This document shows positions 1 through 7,165 of a stretch of DNA of 15,090 bases, piece after piece. This DNA is from Eubacterium sp. (GTDB taxonomy: Bacteria; Bacillota_A; Clostridia; Lachnospirales; Lachnospiraceae). The DNA is taken from assembly GCA_024687845.1 (NCBI GenBank), contig JAILEL010000478.1:1-15090 (forward strand). The letters are read 5' to 3'. The notes beneath the pieces were generated by a model that ran no database searches, was not told where the DNA came from, and saw only the letters and a list, made by a program, of their open reading frames with translations. Position 1 is the first letter of the stretch. Every line of letters starts with the position of its first letter. Made by a program: the position numbers and the translations under genes.

Positions 1-152
1 GATGTGGACTTAAGAATGCTTTTTGAGTTAACTGTGAATAGTAACGCTTCAACATCAGCAGTAAGAATCTTTCGACGATATTTGACAGACCAAACCACAT
101 GGTAATTAATGTTACAGACCGAAGTTCTGTAATGTATTAGACTATTTTTCAT
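1..152 (-). mobile_element. tnpA: IS200/IS605-family transposase TnpA, N-terminal part (cut by window edge)
   Basis: An ATG at 150-152 opens a frame that stays open to the window edge. The first 37 or so residues read like the start of an IS200-type Y1 transposase, a single-strand transposase that nicks with one tyrosine: TSVCNINYHVVWSVKYRRKIL is the characteristic first strand and helix. After about residue 37 the translation no longer looks like the family's usual helix, so the copy may be frameshifted or rearranged. The HUH and tyrosine motifs lie outside the window, so activity cannot be judged. A TATACT -10-like box lies just upstream at about 158-163. Confidence 0.7.
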
Positions 153-227
153 ACACATAGTATAACATATTTGACAGATTATTGCATTAACCTTATAGTT
201 CAATCAGGGATAAAATGGCTCTTTCAT

Positions 228-248
228 CTCGGTAATTGAATTACCGAG
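228..248. repeat. Perfect 10-bp palindrome, probable left-end hairpin of the IS200-like element
   Basis: CTCGGTAATT (228-237) and AATTACCGAG (239-248) are exact reverse complements around one base. It lies about 75 bp upstream of the tnpA start and 40 bp past the birA stop. IS200/IS605 elements carry subterminal hairpins at this place, which TnpA recognises as single-stranded DNA. No T-tract follows on either strand, so a terminator is less likely. The exact element boundary, somewhere in about 250-287, cannot be fixed. Confidence 0.55.
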
Positions 249-287
249 GATTCCCGCTTAGATATCCTAAAAAGGGTATATTTCATC

Positions 288-1073
288 CTATACATAACCA
301 TAAATCCCACGTACCGACACTTCGTAATTCTTTATTTCTTTTTCTACGCCTTCTACATTTACAATAAGACCACCATAATCTGATATTCCTAACGCAACCG
401 CCTCATAACACTTTTTATAAGATTCCACCCTAACTGTTTTTCCCTTATTCACAAGATGTTTTTCATACTCATCTTTGATAAATGAAAGATTATAGGTCTT
501 TATAAATTCTTTAAAATAATATAAAAAGCTCTCCCAGATTTCTTTAATTATTTCTTCATTTTTATACTCTTCTACATATTTATACTTTTCTTCATTTTTA
601 TCTAATTCTAACCTTATTGATGTAGCCTTATTTTCCAATTCTCCTGGAAACCGCTCCTGATCAACATTAATCCCAATTCCCAAAGTCAAAAAAGCTACGC
701 CGTTTTTTGGTTTTTCATATTCCACCAAAATACCGGATAGCTTTTTTCCATTGATTATAATATCATTAGGCCATTTAATCTGACATGACAAATCATATAG
801 TTTTTCTATAGTTCTTCGAACGGCTAACCCACATAATATGGTAATTGAGGGGACTATATTGGGAGGCATATTGTTCTGATAAAGAAGCATAGATGTCACA
901 ATACATTTATTCTTTTCACTTTCCCATTTACGTCCTATACGCCCTCTTCCTGCAGTTTGATACTGCGCACTAATAACTAACCCTTCCTCTTCGCCTGCTC
1001 TGGCTCTATCTTTAATTCTTTCATTAGTAGAATCAACCAATTCATAATATTCATATTTTAATTCTTTTATCAT
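288..1073 (-). CDS. birA: Biotin--[biotin carboxyl carrier protein] ligase, monofunctional BirA
   Basis: The enzyme joins biotin to a carrier lysine via biotinyl-5'-AMP in the cytosol. The sequence begins directly with the catalytic domain (ELVDSTNE at 11-18), so it lacks the N-terminal DNA-binding helix-turn-helix of repressor-type BirA. The adenylate-binding loop GRGRIGRKW is at 42-50, KWPNDI at 100-105 with the following KKLSGILVE at 110-118, and the small C-terminal SH3-like domain covers about 213-261. At 261 residues it is complete. It is the last gene of the biotin-enzyme operon, 92 bp after accC with a hairpin between, and probably serves the BCCP encoded upstream. No strong ribosome site precedes the ATG, unlike the other genes here. 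Identity is clear; its exclusive pairing with the local carrier is inference. Confidence 0.93.
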   Translation of the reverse strand: MIKELKYEYYELVDSTNERIKDRARAGEEEGLVISAQYQTAGRGRIGRKWESEKNKCIVTSMLLYQNNMPPNIVPSITILCGLAVRRTIEKLYDLSCQIKWPNDIIINGKKLSGILVEYEKPKNGVAFLTLGIGINVDQERFPGELENKATSIRLELDKNEEKYKYVEEYKNEEIIKEIWESFLYYFKEFIKTYNLSFIKDEYEKHLVNKGKTVRVESYKKCYEAVALGISDYGGLIVNVEGVEKEIKNYEVSVRGIYGYV

Positions 1074-1101
1074 ATCAACACATTCTTTCGCGTATACTAA
1101 A

Positions 1102-1130
1102 CATTCTCACCTGATAAACAGATGAGAATG
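1102..1130 (-). terminator. Hairpin between accC and birA (weak terminator or processing site)
   Basis: The minus-strand RNA can form a 12-bp stem (bases 1119-1130 with 1102-1113) around a 5-nt loop, with one G-U pair. The run after it (TTTAGTATAC) is a poor U-tract, so it probably only dampens transcription or protects the 3' end of the upstream message. It may set a lower level of BirA than of the enzyme subunits. Confidence 0.45.
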
Positions 1131-1165
1131 CTTAAATCCTATATATACATTTACTATTCATATCC

Positions 1166-2521
1166 TCAAATAAACTTTTCATCCTTTAAAAATGAAGTAG
1201 AAAACTTACCAGATAAAAATCTTTCATTATCAAGAATTCTTAGATCTGTTGCTATAGTTGTATTTACTCCTTCTATTTTAAACTGATTAAGAGCTTTTTT
1301 CATATTTTCAACACAGCTATTCCTATTGTCACCCCATGCGATTAATTTGAAGATCATAGAATCATAATAAGGAGTTATTTTATACCCATCACATATTGCA
1401 TGTTCAATACGTATATTTCCATTTGATGTATCAGGAAAATCAACCTTCGTTATAGATCCCGGCATTGGGGTAAATGAAACCGGATCTTCCGCATTTACCC
1501 TGCACTCAATAGCATGTCCCTTTATAGTAACATCCTCCTGAGTAAATGAAATTGGCAAACCATCTGCTATCTTTATCTGCTGTTCAACTATATCAACACC
1601 TGTAACAAATTCTGAAACCGGATGTTCTACCTGTAACCTGGCGTTAATCTCCATAAAGTAGTATTCCCCATTCCCGGCACGAAGCATTTCAATAGTACCG
1701 GCACCTGTGTAATTCATAGCTTTCACAAGCTTTCTTGTATAATCATAGAGTTTTTTTCTATCCGTTTCAGTTACAACTGGCGATGGCGATTCTTCAATCA
1801 TTTTCTGATATCTTCGCTGTATAGAGCATTCACGTTCTCCAAGACACACTACATTTCCAGTATTATCAGAGATAAATTGCACCTCAATATGTCGTGGATT
1901 CAAAACAGCCTTTTCTACATAAACATCTCCCGAAGCAAAAGCCATTTCTCCTATTTTCTTCATATTCAACAAGATTGATTCTGTCTGTTCTTCAGACTCA
2001 AAGGAATTAATCTTTTCAATTCCTTTTCCACCTCCACCTTTATCGAGTTTCAAGAGAACAGGTAATCCTATATCTGATGCAACATCATATATTTCTTTTA
2101 CACTGGAAACAGGTGTGGTCGTACCAGGCGTAATAGGTACACCAGCCTTTTGAGCAATCTGTCTACAATAACACTTTGATTCTATATCCTCCAGAAATTT
2201 AGGCTTAGGACCTATCCAGATTGCTCCTGCCTTTTCAACATCCTTAGCAAATCCAGCCGATTCTGAAAGGAAACCATATCCAGGATGAACCGCATCAGCC
2301 CCAGACTTTTTAATAACCTCGATAATATTTTCTTTATTTAAATAGCTTTTTATCGGAGCCGATGGTCCAATGTAATATGCCTCATCCGCTTCTTTTAAAT
2401 AAGTAGCATTTTTATCAGCATCCGAGTATACTACCACAGTCTGGATATTCATTTTTTTACAAGTCTTAATAACTCGATTAACAATTTCTCCTCTATTTGC
2501 TATTAAAACCTTTTTTATCAT
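1166..2521 (-). CDS. accC: Biotin carboxylase subunit (AccC-type, of a urea-carboxylase-like complex)
   Basis: It uses ATP and bicarbonate to carboxylate biotin on the carrier protein. The 451 residues match the usual length of a free-standing biotin carboxylase. Visible elements, in order: N-terminal Rossmann-like domain (KVLIANRGEI at 4-13), HPGYGFLSE at 79-87, ATP-grasp glycine loop GGGGKG at 162-167, CSIQRRYQK at 232-240 followed by EESPSP, and the catalytic EINARLQVEHPVSE at 291-304. All expected residues are present. The gene lies among carboxyltransferase and BCCP genes, and no AccA/AccD genes are in the window, so acetyl-CoA carboxylase is not the likely role. Known urea carboxylases carry this domain fused at the N-terminus; here it is a separate gene. 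It ends in TGA, showing UGA is a stop in this genome. Confidence 0.93.
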   Translation of the reverse strand: MIKKVLIANRGEIVNRVIKTCKKMNIQTVVVYSDADKNATYLKEADEAYYIGPSAPIKSYLNKENIIEVIKKSGADAVHPGYGFLSESAGFAKDVEKAGAIWIGPKPKFLEDIESKCYCRQIAQKAGVPITPGTTTPVSSVKEIYDVASDIGLPVLLKLDKGGGGKGIEKINSFESEEQTESILLNMKKIGEMAFASGDVYVEKAVLNPRHIEVQFISDNTGNVVCLGERECSIQRRYQKMIEESPSPVVTETDRKKLYDYTRKLVKAMNYTGAGTIEMLRAGNGEYYFMEINARLQVEHPVSEFVTGVDIVEQQIKIADGLPISFTQEDVTIKGHAIECRVNAEDPVSFTPMPGSITKVDFPDTSNGNIRIEHAICDGYKITPYYDSMIFKLIAWGDNRNSCVENMKKALNQFKIEGVNTTIATDLRILDNERFLSGKFSTSFLKDEKFI

Positions 2522-2542
2522 GACATCACCTCATTTCTGATG

Positions 2543-3163
2543 TTATCGAATATAGTTTGTTTTTATTTTCTCTGGTATGTCCGGTTTTTCAATCCCAGCT
2601 GCCTTTCCTGCTTCAATGCATTTCATAATCCATGCCATATTTTTTCCTAATGTTTTCATAGTCTGTATCCCCTCTAAATCCTTCATAACTTCATCCGGTT
2701 CATTGCCATGTACCATATTCCAATACTGTGATGATATGATAGGCATATTTCTATTTGCCGGATACTTTAATAGCACGTCCAAAGCAGCCGTAGTTCCTCC
2801 GCGTCTTGCAGAAACAACACATGCAGCAGGTTTCATCCAAAGATCTTTAGATGTATAAAACAACCTATCCATCAAAGATGTCATACTACCGTTAGCCGAA
2901 GCGAAATATACCGGCGATCCAAAAACAAATCCATCAGCCTCTATAACCTTCTGATATAACTCATCTAATACATCATCATGAAATACACACCGTCCAGTTT
3001 CCCAGCAGGATTTACATTCTATACATCCATGTATCGGCTGAGTTCCTATATGAAATATTTCAGTATTGATTCCTTCTTCTTTCAAACTATCCTCAACAAC
3101 ACAAAGGGCTGTATATGTACAGCCCCTTGCACGAGGACTCCCATTAATAAGTAATACCTTCAT
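2543..3163 (-). CDS. Iron-sulfur flavoprotein / NADPH-dependent FMN reductase family protein
   Basis: This is a flavodoxin-fold redox protein of 206 residues. The FMN phosphate loop is INGSPRARG (6-14), with a second flavin contact around FGSPVYFASANGSM (80-93). Between them sits a compact cysteine cluster C47, C50, C53, C59 (CX2CX2CX5C), the pattern that binds a [4Fe-4S] cluster in archaeal and clostridial iron-sulfur flavoproteins. Such proteins pass single electrons from ferredoxin or NAD(P)H to partner enzymes; the acceptor here is unknown. It lies 12 bp after the BCCP gene and 21 bp before accC, so it is co-expressed with the carboxylase. No step in a urea-carboxylase reaction needs electrons, which makes its place notable. 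Family assignment is firm; role is not. Confidence 0.85.
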   Translation of the reverse strand: MKVLLINGSPRARGCTYTALCVVEDSLKEEGINTEIFHIGTQPIHGCIECKSCWETGRCVFHDDVLDELYQKVIEADGFVFGSPVYFASANGSMTSLMDRLFYTSKDLWMKPAACVVSARRGGTTAALDVLLKYPANRNMPIISSQYWNMVHGNEPDEVMKDLEGIQTMKTLGKNMAWIMKCIEAGKAAGIEKPDIPEKIKTNYIR

Positions 3164-3175
3164 ATGACCGCCTCT

Positions 3176-3397
3176 TTATAAATCTTCTAATACAATCATA
3201 GGAACTCCGACATCCATCTCATCCCATTCAGCTACTAAGATTTCTTTCACCCGTCCTGCCTTTGGACTCAGACAACTAATCTCGGTTTTCATACAATTCA
3301 GAACTACCAGCTCCTGATTTTCTTCTACTTCCTCTCCTAAATCACAAGTCACTCTTGCAACTAAACCCGGCATATGTGCATCTAAAGTAAAATCCAT
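3176..3397 (-). CDS. Stand-alone biotin carboxyl carrier (biotinyl/lipoyl attachment domain)
   Basis: At 73 residues this is a bare biotinyl domain with none of the Pro/Ala-rich linker seen in AccB. The hairpin turn holding biotin is NCMKTEI (34-40), so K37 is the predicted biotinyl lysine. The usual residues before MK are E-A or E-S; here they are N-C. An H-x-P-G-L-V start (8-13) and the closing strand VGVPMIVLE fit the flattened beta-barrel. It would shuttle carboxybiotin between the AccC-type subunit and the two carboxyltransferase subunits. It lies 19 bp after the second CT gene, with AGGAGG-like signal in the gap. In urea carboxylase this domain is the fused C-terminus. Confidence 0.9.
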   Translation of the reverse strand: MDFTLDAHMPGLVARVTCDLGEEVEENQELVVLNCMKTEISCLSPKAGRVKEILVAEWDEMDVGVPMIVLEDL

Positions 3398-3416
3398 AAC
3401 CCTTTCCTCCTTTTAT

Positions 3417-4403
3417 TTATCTAATTACTAGATCAGCCTTCTTTAACATCTGCATTTGTTCAATTCTTGCTTGCTTAGCTTCCTCTTGCGTAGTTTGAAC
3501 AAAATGTATTTTATCTCTTCCCGGAATTGTCTGACCGATTATCCATAGATCGGCATAAATGATATTTGCCGAACACATTAATCCTCCAAATGTTGGACCA
3601 TCTCCAATTAATAAAGTTGGGAAATTACCGTTTATATTTACAGCCCCTAACATATTGTATCCTGATTCGATCCAATTAGATGGATGATCTCCACCTTCTC
3701 CACCATTTTCTCGTGCGAAGAAAAATGAAGGTAACTCTTCTAGACGATAACCTGATCTATTAGAATCATGTCTTACTTTATGCTCATGAGAAAACAGATA
3801 ATCCATTCCTTCTTCCGTCACATAATCCGGAACGGATGCCGGTCCAACAATCAATCTTACGTCCCAGACATTTTTATATATTGGTTTATATTTTGGATTA
3901 ATCTTTCTTCCAATCAATGAATCCTGATCAGTAACGACGCATCCTTTAAGCTCATCCCCGGGTTTTAGTTTTCTTCCTTCATAACCACCATATGAACCAA
4001 AAAGACAAGTAGATTTGCTATCCAGATATAACGGAACATCTATACCTCCAGCGACTAGAATATATGCTCTAAAGCCCTGATCAGCAAAATGATCAAACTT
4101 TAGCTGGTCTCCCGCATGAACCTTAAATGCTTCCCATAGAGGTACAGTGTTTCCATTTACTGTTGCCGACATATCTGTTCCTGTCAAACATATTACTTTA
4201 TCCTCAGTAAATTCAAAGGAACAATATCCAGCTGTAATCTCTATTCCCGCTTCTCCCGGATCATTTCCGACAATTATATTTCCAATCTGAAGCGCCAGAT
4301 TATCCAATGCACCAGAAGGCGACATACCAAGTCCCATATATCCAACTCTTCCCGGCCAATCTTCAACTACTATCTCGATTCCACCATTAAGAACTTTTAT
4401 CAT
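3417..4403 (-). CDS. Carboxyltransferase subunit, AHS2/KipA fold, urea-carboxylase type (PxpC-like; allophanate hydrolase subunit 2 family)
   Basis: It forms half of a biotin-dependent carboxyltransferase site. The 328 residues cover the AHS2/KipA domain. Several segments read like the CT domain of urea carboxylase: VEDWPGRVGY (13-22), SPSGALDNLA (28-37), LTGTDMSATVNG (73-84), SNRSGYRLE (214-222), GGEGGDHPSN (234-243), DGPTFGGLMC (268-277) and ADLWIIGQ (284-291). Databases will probably name it PxpC, KipA or biotin-dependent carboxyltransferase. PxpC itself works with PxpA and PxpB in ATP-dependent 5-oxoprolinase. The urea-carboxylase-like motifs plus a local BCCP and AccC argue for true biotin dependence. 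It starts 13 bp after the partner CT gene. The substrate cannot be read from the sequence. Confidence 0.85.
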   Translation of the reverse strand: MIKVLNGGIEIVVEDWPGRVGYMGLGMSPSGALDNLALQIGNIIVGNDPGEAGIEITAGYCSFEFTEDKVICLTGTDMSATVNGNTVPLWEAFKVHAGDQLKFDHFADQGFRAYILVAGGIDVPLYLDSKSTCLFGSYGGYEGRKLKPGDELKGCVVTDQDSLIGRKINPKYKPIYKNVWDVRLIVGPASVPDYVTEEGMDYLFSHEHKVRHDSNRSGYRLEELPSFFFARENGGEGGDHPSNWIESGYNMLGAVNINGNFPTLLIGDGPTFGGLMCSANIIYADLWIIGQTIPGRDKIHFVQTTQEEAKQARIEQMQMLKKADLVIR

Positions 4404-4416
4404 ATACTCACCCTCT

Positions 4417-5400
4417 CTATACTCTAGGAATAATCTTCGAGGCCTCCTGCTGCCTTCTTACTAAATCTGCAGCACCAGCTTTTACCTCTTCTGTATTGAT
4501 AAATTCCAGATAATCCTTTACTACAATTTGTCCTTCCTCTATCTCATACTCATATCCTGTACCATTATTGACCATGTCACATATCTCATTAAGCTCTTTT
4601 TCTTCAACTTCCCTGAATTTAATTCTGTCTCCATATCTCTTATATAAAAACGGTGACTCCTTAAACTGAGGATGTAACATTTTCATCTGAATAACAGGAA
4701 TAGTTCTACCAAATAACTGATTACCTCCTCCTGAATCACTTGGATATGTACAAAGCGAGACACCTCCAATTCCTACAGAACCTTCAGGAGTCCATGTCCT
4801 CGGAGGATTTGCTTTAGGAACACATATCTTGCATCTAGGATCCATCGGCCACCAGAATGCATTTCCCGGATAAAAACCGCAACCACTATTGTACCAGTAA
4901 GTTCCCTTTACCATATCCTTGATATCCTGAACAGTACAACCATTACATAAAGCCGTATATTCCAGGTTATATCCACCCATATCATTTGGTGCATCCTTTC
5001 GGACAGACTTTTCATACAATTCAATAGCACTCTTTGTTTTACTATCTTCAAATGTAATCGGAAGAGTTATGATTCTTGAATCGATTACCATGTCATCCAC
5101 ACTTTTGATTTTATTTTCTGCCTCTGTAAGATATTCAATTAAATCTTTATAATCCAACACTAGCGGATCAAAATGCATTAAATTTGTTCGAACTCCCGGT
5201 AAGGTTTCTATCAAACCAGGTATTTTCATCTTTCTGATTTCAGCATCAACTGCCAGCATTCGAAAAGAATCCATAAGTTCTACTGTTGGAATGGCTCCAT
5301 ATTCAACCTGTAAAAATCCGTCTCCAGCCTGTCTGAAAAATATCTCTTTTCTACTCTCAGTTGCAGGTAATGATGAAAGAATAACATCATATTTTCCCAT
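4417..5400 (-). CDS. Carboxyltransferase subunit, AHS1/KipI fold, urea-carboxylase type (PxpB-like; allophanate hydrolase subunit 1 family)
   Basis: It is the second half of the carboxyltransferase. I start it at the ATG at 5398-5400 (MGKYDV) because AAGGGGGTG lies 6-8 nt upstream; a longer frame to 5451 lacks this. At 327 residues it is much longer than KipI or PxpB (about 220-240). It contains urea-carboxylase CT features: LPITFEDS (113-120), SVRKDAP (132-138), DPRCKICVPKANPPRTW (187-203), TPEGSVGIGG (204-213), GRT (231-233), GDRIKF (257-262), and the tail YEIEEG..DYLEF (285-300) ending in the RQQEA segment (316-320) that precedes the carrier domain in fused urea carboxylases. The segment matching the family's usual NIEFIRR reads NLEYTAL (145-151), so the arginine pair is absent and the substrate may not be urea. 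It follows the kinase-like gene by 16 bp. Confidence 0.85.
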   Translation of the reverse strand: MGKYDVILSSLPATESRKEIFFRQAGDGFLQVEYGAIPTVELMDSFRMLAVDAEIRKMKIPGLIETLPGVRTNLMHFDPLVLDYKDLIEYLTEAENKIKSVDDMVIDSRIITLPITFEDSKTKSAIELYEKSVRKDAPNDMGGYNLEYTALCNGCTVQDIKDMVKGTYWYNSGCGFYPGNAFWWPMDPRCKICVPKANPPRTWTPEGSVGIGGVSLCTYPSDSGGGNQLFGRTIPVIQMKMLHPQFKESPFLYKRYGDRIKFREVEEKELNEICDMVNNGTGYEYEIEEGQIVVKDYLEFINTEEVKAGAADLVRRQQEASKIIPRV

Positions 5401-5416
5401 ATCTTTCACCCCCTTC

Positions 5417-6016
5417 TTATAAATCAAACTTTTTCTTTGCAATATCTGCAATCAGTTCTGCTGTTCCATCTATTCCCAGTAAAGCTGTATTAATCTGTAT
5501 GTGATAATGTTCTTTGTCCCCTGGCAAATATCCTGCATAGTGTTTATGGTAGGACGCTCTTGCTGCATCAACGCTTTTTATCATTTTCTTTGCTTCAGAT
5601 GCTGATAGATAAAGGGCATTAACACAGTTGACTACTCTTTCCTCATAGGATGCATATAGAAATATATGCAAACTCTTCGGATGATCTCTTAGAATATAAT
5701 CTGCGCATCGTCCTACCACTATGCAGTTTTCATTTTCTACATACTCATTTATCAATTCTTTTTGTGTTTCAAAAACCTTGTCCTGAATCTTGCTAGTACC
5801 TAAACCTAATGGATACTGCATGTTGAATAACACAGTTTTTACTGATTCCTCAGCTTCAGTAACAGTAGAAGATGGAAGTTTCATTTTCTTTGCTGCGTGT
5901 TCAACTATATCTCTGTCATAGTATTCAATATCTAATAACTCTGAAACCTTCTGTGCAATCTGCCTTCCTAAGCTTCCGAACTGTCTTGTAAAAGTAATAA
6001 CATAATTATTCGTCAT
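5417..6016 (-). CDS. Cytidylate kinase-like family protein
   Basis: This P-loop protein of the cytidylate-kinase-like (AAA_26) group is common in clostridia and its function is not established. I take the ATG at 6014-6016 (MTNNYVITF, 199 residues) because GAGGAG lies 8 nt upstream; an in-frame ATG at 6049 has no such site. The N-terminal strand and loop TRQFGSLGRQIA (10-21) stand where cytidylate kinase has its ATP loop. YYDRDIVEHAA (about 33-43), VVGRCADYIL (about 92-101) and YHKHYAG (about 155-161) are other family signatures. It sits between the transporter lipoprotein and the CT subunits, so it may phosphorylate a small molecule of the pathway or be regulatory. This is inference; CMP kinase activity is not assumed. 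Confidence 0.78.
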   Translation of the reverse strand: MTNNYVITFTRQFGSLGRQIAQKVSELLDIEYYDRDIVEHAAKKMKLPSSTVTEAEESVKTVLFNMQYPLGLGTSKIQDKVFETQKELINEYVENENCIVVGRCADYILRDHPKSLHIFLYASYEERVVNCVNALYLSASEAKKMIKSVDAARASYHKHYAGYLPGDKEHYHIQINTALLGIDGTAELIADIAKKKFDL

Positions 6017-6060
6017 AATATTTCTCCTCGATTTTTCAGAACAAAACACATTTATGATGA

Positions 6061-7110
6061 TTAGTCTAATGTGTATGCATCAGGTACAGCCTTCTTCAGA
6101 ATTGAAAAATCATGTACAGAATCAAAATCAATCTCATTCTGAATGATCTTATGCTCATACATAAAATCTTCAAGTGAAGACATCGTCTCTTTATACTGAG
6201 CATCAACACCCCAGCGATAATCATTTTTCTGCATTATTCCACCAATTTCACCTTCATCACTTTCACAAACCTTAGCAACTATCTTTACTGCCTCGTCACG
6301 GTTTGAATTGATATAATCTTCTGCCTTCTTAACAGCTCTTAACATAGCAGCAAGCGCATCAGCCTTTTCTGTTACAGCTGAAGTTGGAACAACAGTAGTT
6401 TCATATAGTGTTAACCAATCTACATCTGATGGAACTCCTTCAATATCTGCCTTATTACCCGAAAGAAGGAAACGTCCTCCCATAGATTCAGCCTTTGTTA
6501 ACCATGGTTCCCAACATGCAATAATATCAATATCTCCTGACTCAAATGCCGAAAGCTGATCTGCAGGCTGAACTTCAACCTTGTTTATTGCGTCAAAATC
6601 AACACCATACTCATCACACATTCTCATAATAGCTACATTTACTTCTGCACCCGGAACAAGTCCTAATTTACATTTTTCTAAATCCTTTGGACTCTTAATA
6701 TCTATATCAGTACGAATAGCAGCAGCCTGTGTACCACCCATATCATTGTTTGCTGCAATTACCTTAACATCCAAACCTGAATCAACCCATGTCATTACTG
6801 TATAATAACTATTAAATGCTGCATCACATCCACCACCTGCTATGATTGATGCCATATCAGATAAGTTAGTTACATACTGGATTTCAACTTCAACACCCTC
6901 TTCTTTGAAATAACCTAGTTCTTCTGCAACTGCCACCTGAGAGCAAGAAGCTGGGGCTGGGGTAGCAATTACTTTAAGCTTCATATTTGAATCAGCTGAA
7001 CTTGTTTTCTCATTATTTGCCTCTGTACTCTGACCTGAGGCGGTTCCACATGCTACCAGCGAAAAGGCCAATGCCATCGCCATAAATACTGCACAAATTT
7101 TTTTCTTCAT
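6061..7110 (-). CDS. ABC transporter substrate-binding lipoprotein (SsuA/NMT1-like)
   Basis: This protein captures the substrate outside the membrane and delivers it to the permease. Residues 1-21 are a lipoprotein signal: KKK, hydrophobic core, lipobox LVAC with the lipidated Cys at 21. A Ser/Thr/Asn-rich linker (22-41) leads into a type II periplasmic-binding fold of the SsuA/TauA/NMT1 group: VAVAEELGYFKEEGVEVEI (59-77), IIAGGGCDAAF (88-98) and ACWEPWLTKAESMG (198-211). Relatives bind sulfonates, nitrate, pyrimidine thiamin precursors, urea or guanidine-type compounds, so the family does not fix the ligand. The lipid anchor suits a Gram-positive cell. It lies 55 bp after the permease, behind a good AGGAGG site, and shares an operon with the carboxylase. 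Confidence 0.9.
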   Translation of the reverse strand: MKKKICAVFMAMALAFSLVACGTASGQSTEANNEKTSSADSNMKLKVIATPAPASCSQVAVAEELGYFKEEGVEVEIQYVTNLSDMASIIAGGGCDAAFNSYYTVMTWVDSGLDVKVIAANNDMGGTQAAAIRTDIDIKSPKDLEKCKLGLVPGAEVNVAIMRMCDEYGVDFDAINKVEVQPADQLSAFESGDIDIIACWEPWLTKAESMGGRFLLSGNKADIEGVPSDVDWLTLYETTVVPTSAVTEKADALAAMLRAVKKAEDYINSNRDEAVKIVAKVCESDEGEIGGIMQKNDYRWGVDAQYKETMSSLEDFMYEHKIIQNEIDFDSVHDFSILKKAVPDAYTLD

Positions 7111-7165
7111 AATTTTTTCCTCCTATAATTTTCTTTATATATATTTCTTTTAGAAATAAATACCT

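Noticed and set aside
2577..2858. 93-codon open frame on the plus strand
   Set aside because: It is antisense to the iron-sulfur flavoprotein gene, with no ribosome site and no protein-like motifs. The other plus-strand frames within coding genes were rejected on the same ground.
1166..3397. Reading accC plus BCCP plus birA as part of an acetyl-CoA carboxylase locus
   Set aside because: No AccA/AccD or fatty-acid genes are present, the carrier lacks the AccB linker, and the two adjacent CT subunits are of the AHS1/AHS2 type.
7142..7158. Small A/T hairpin (7-bp stem, 3-nt loop) between permease and binding-protein genes
   Set aside because: Too short and AT-only to be stable. An mRNA-processing role that raises binding-protein levels is possible but not supported.
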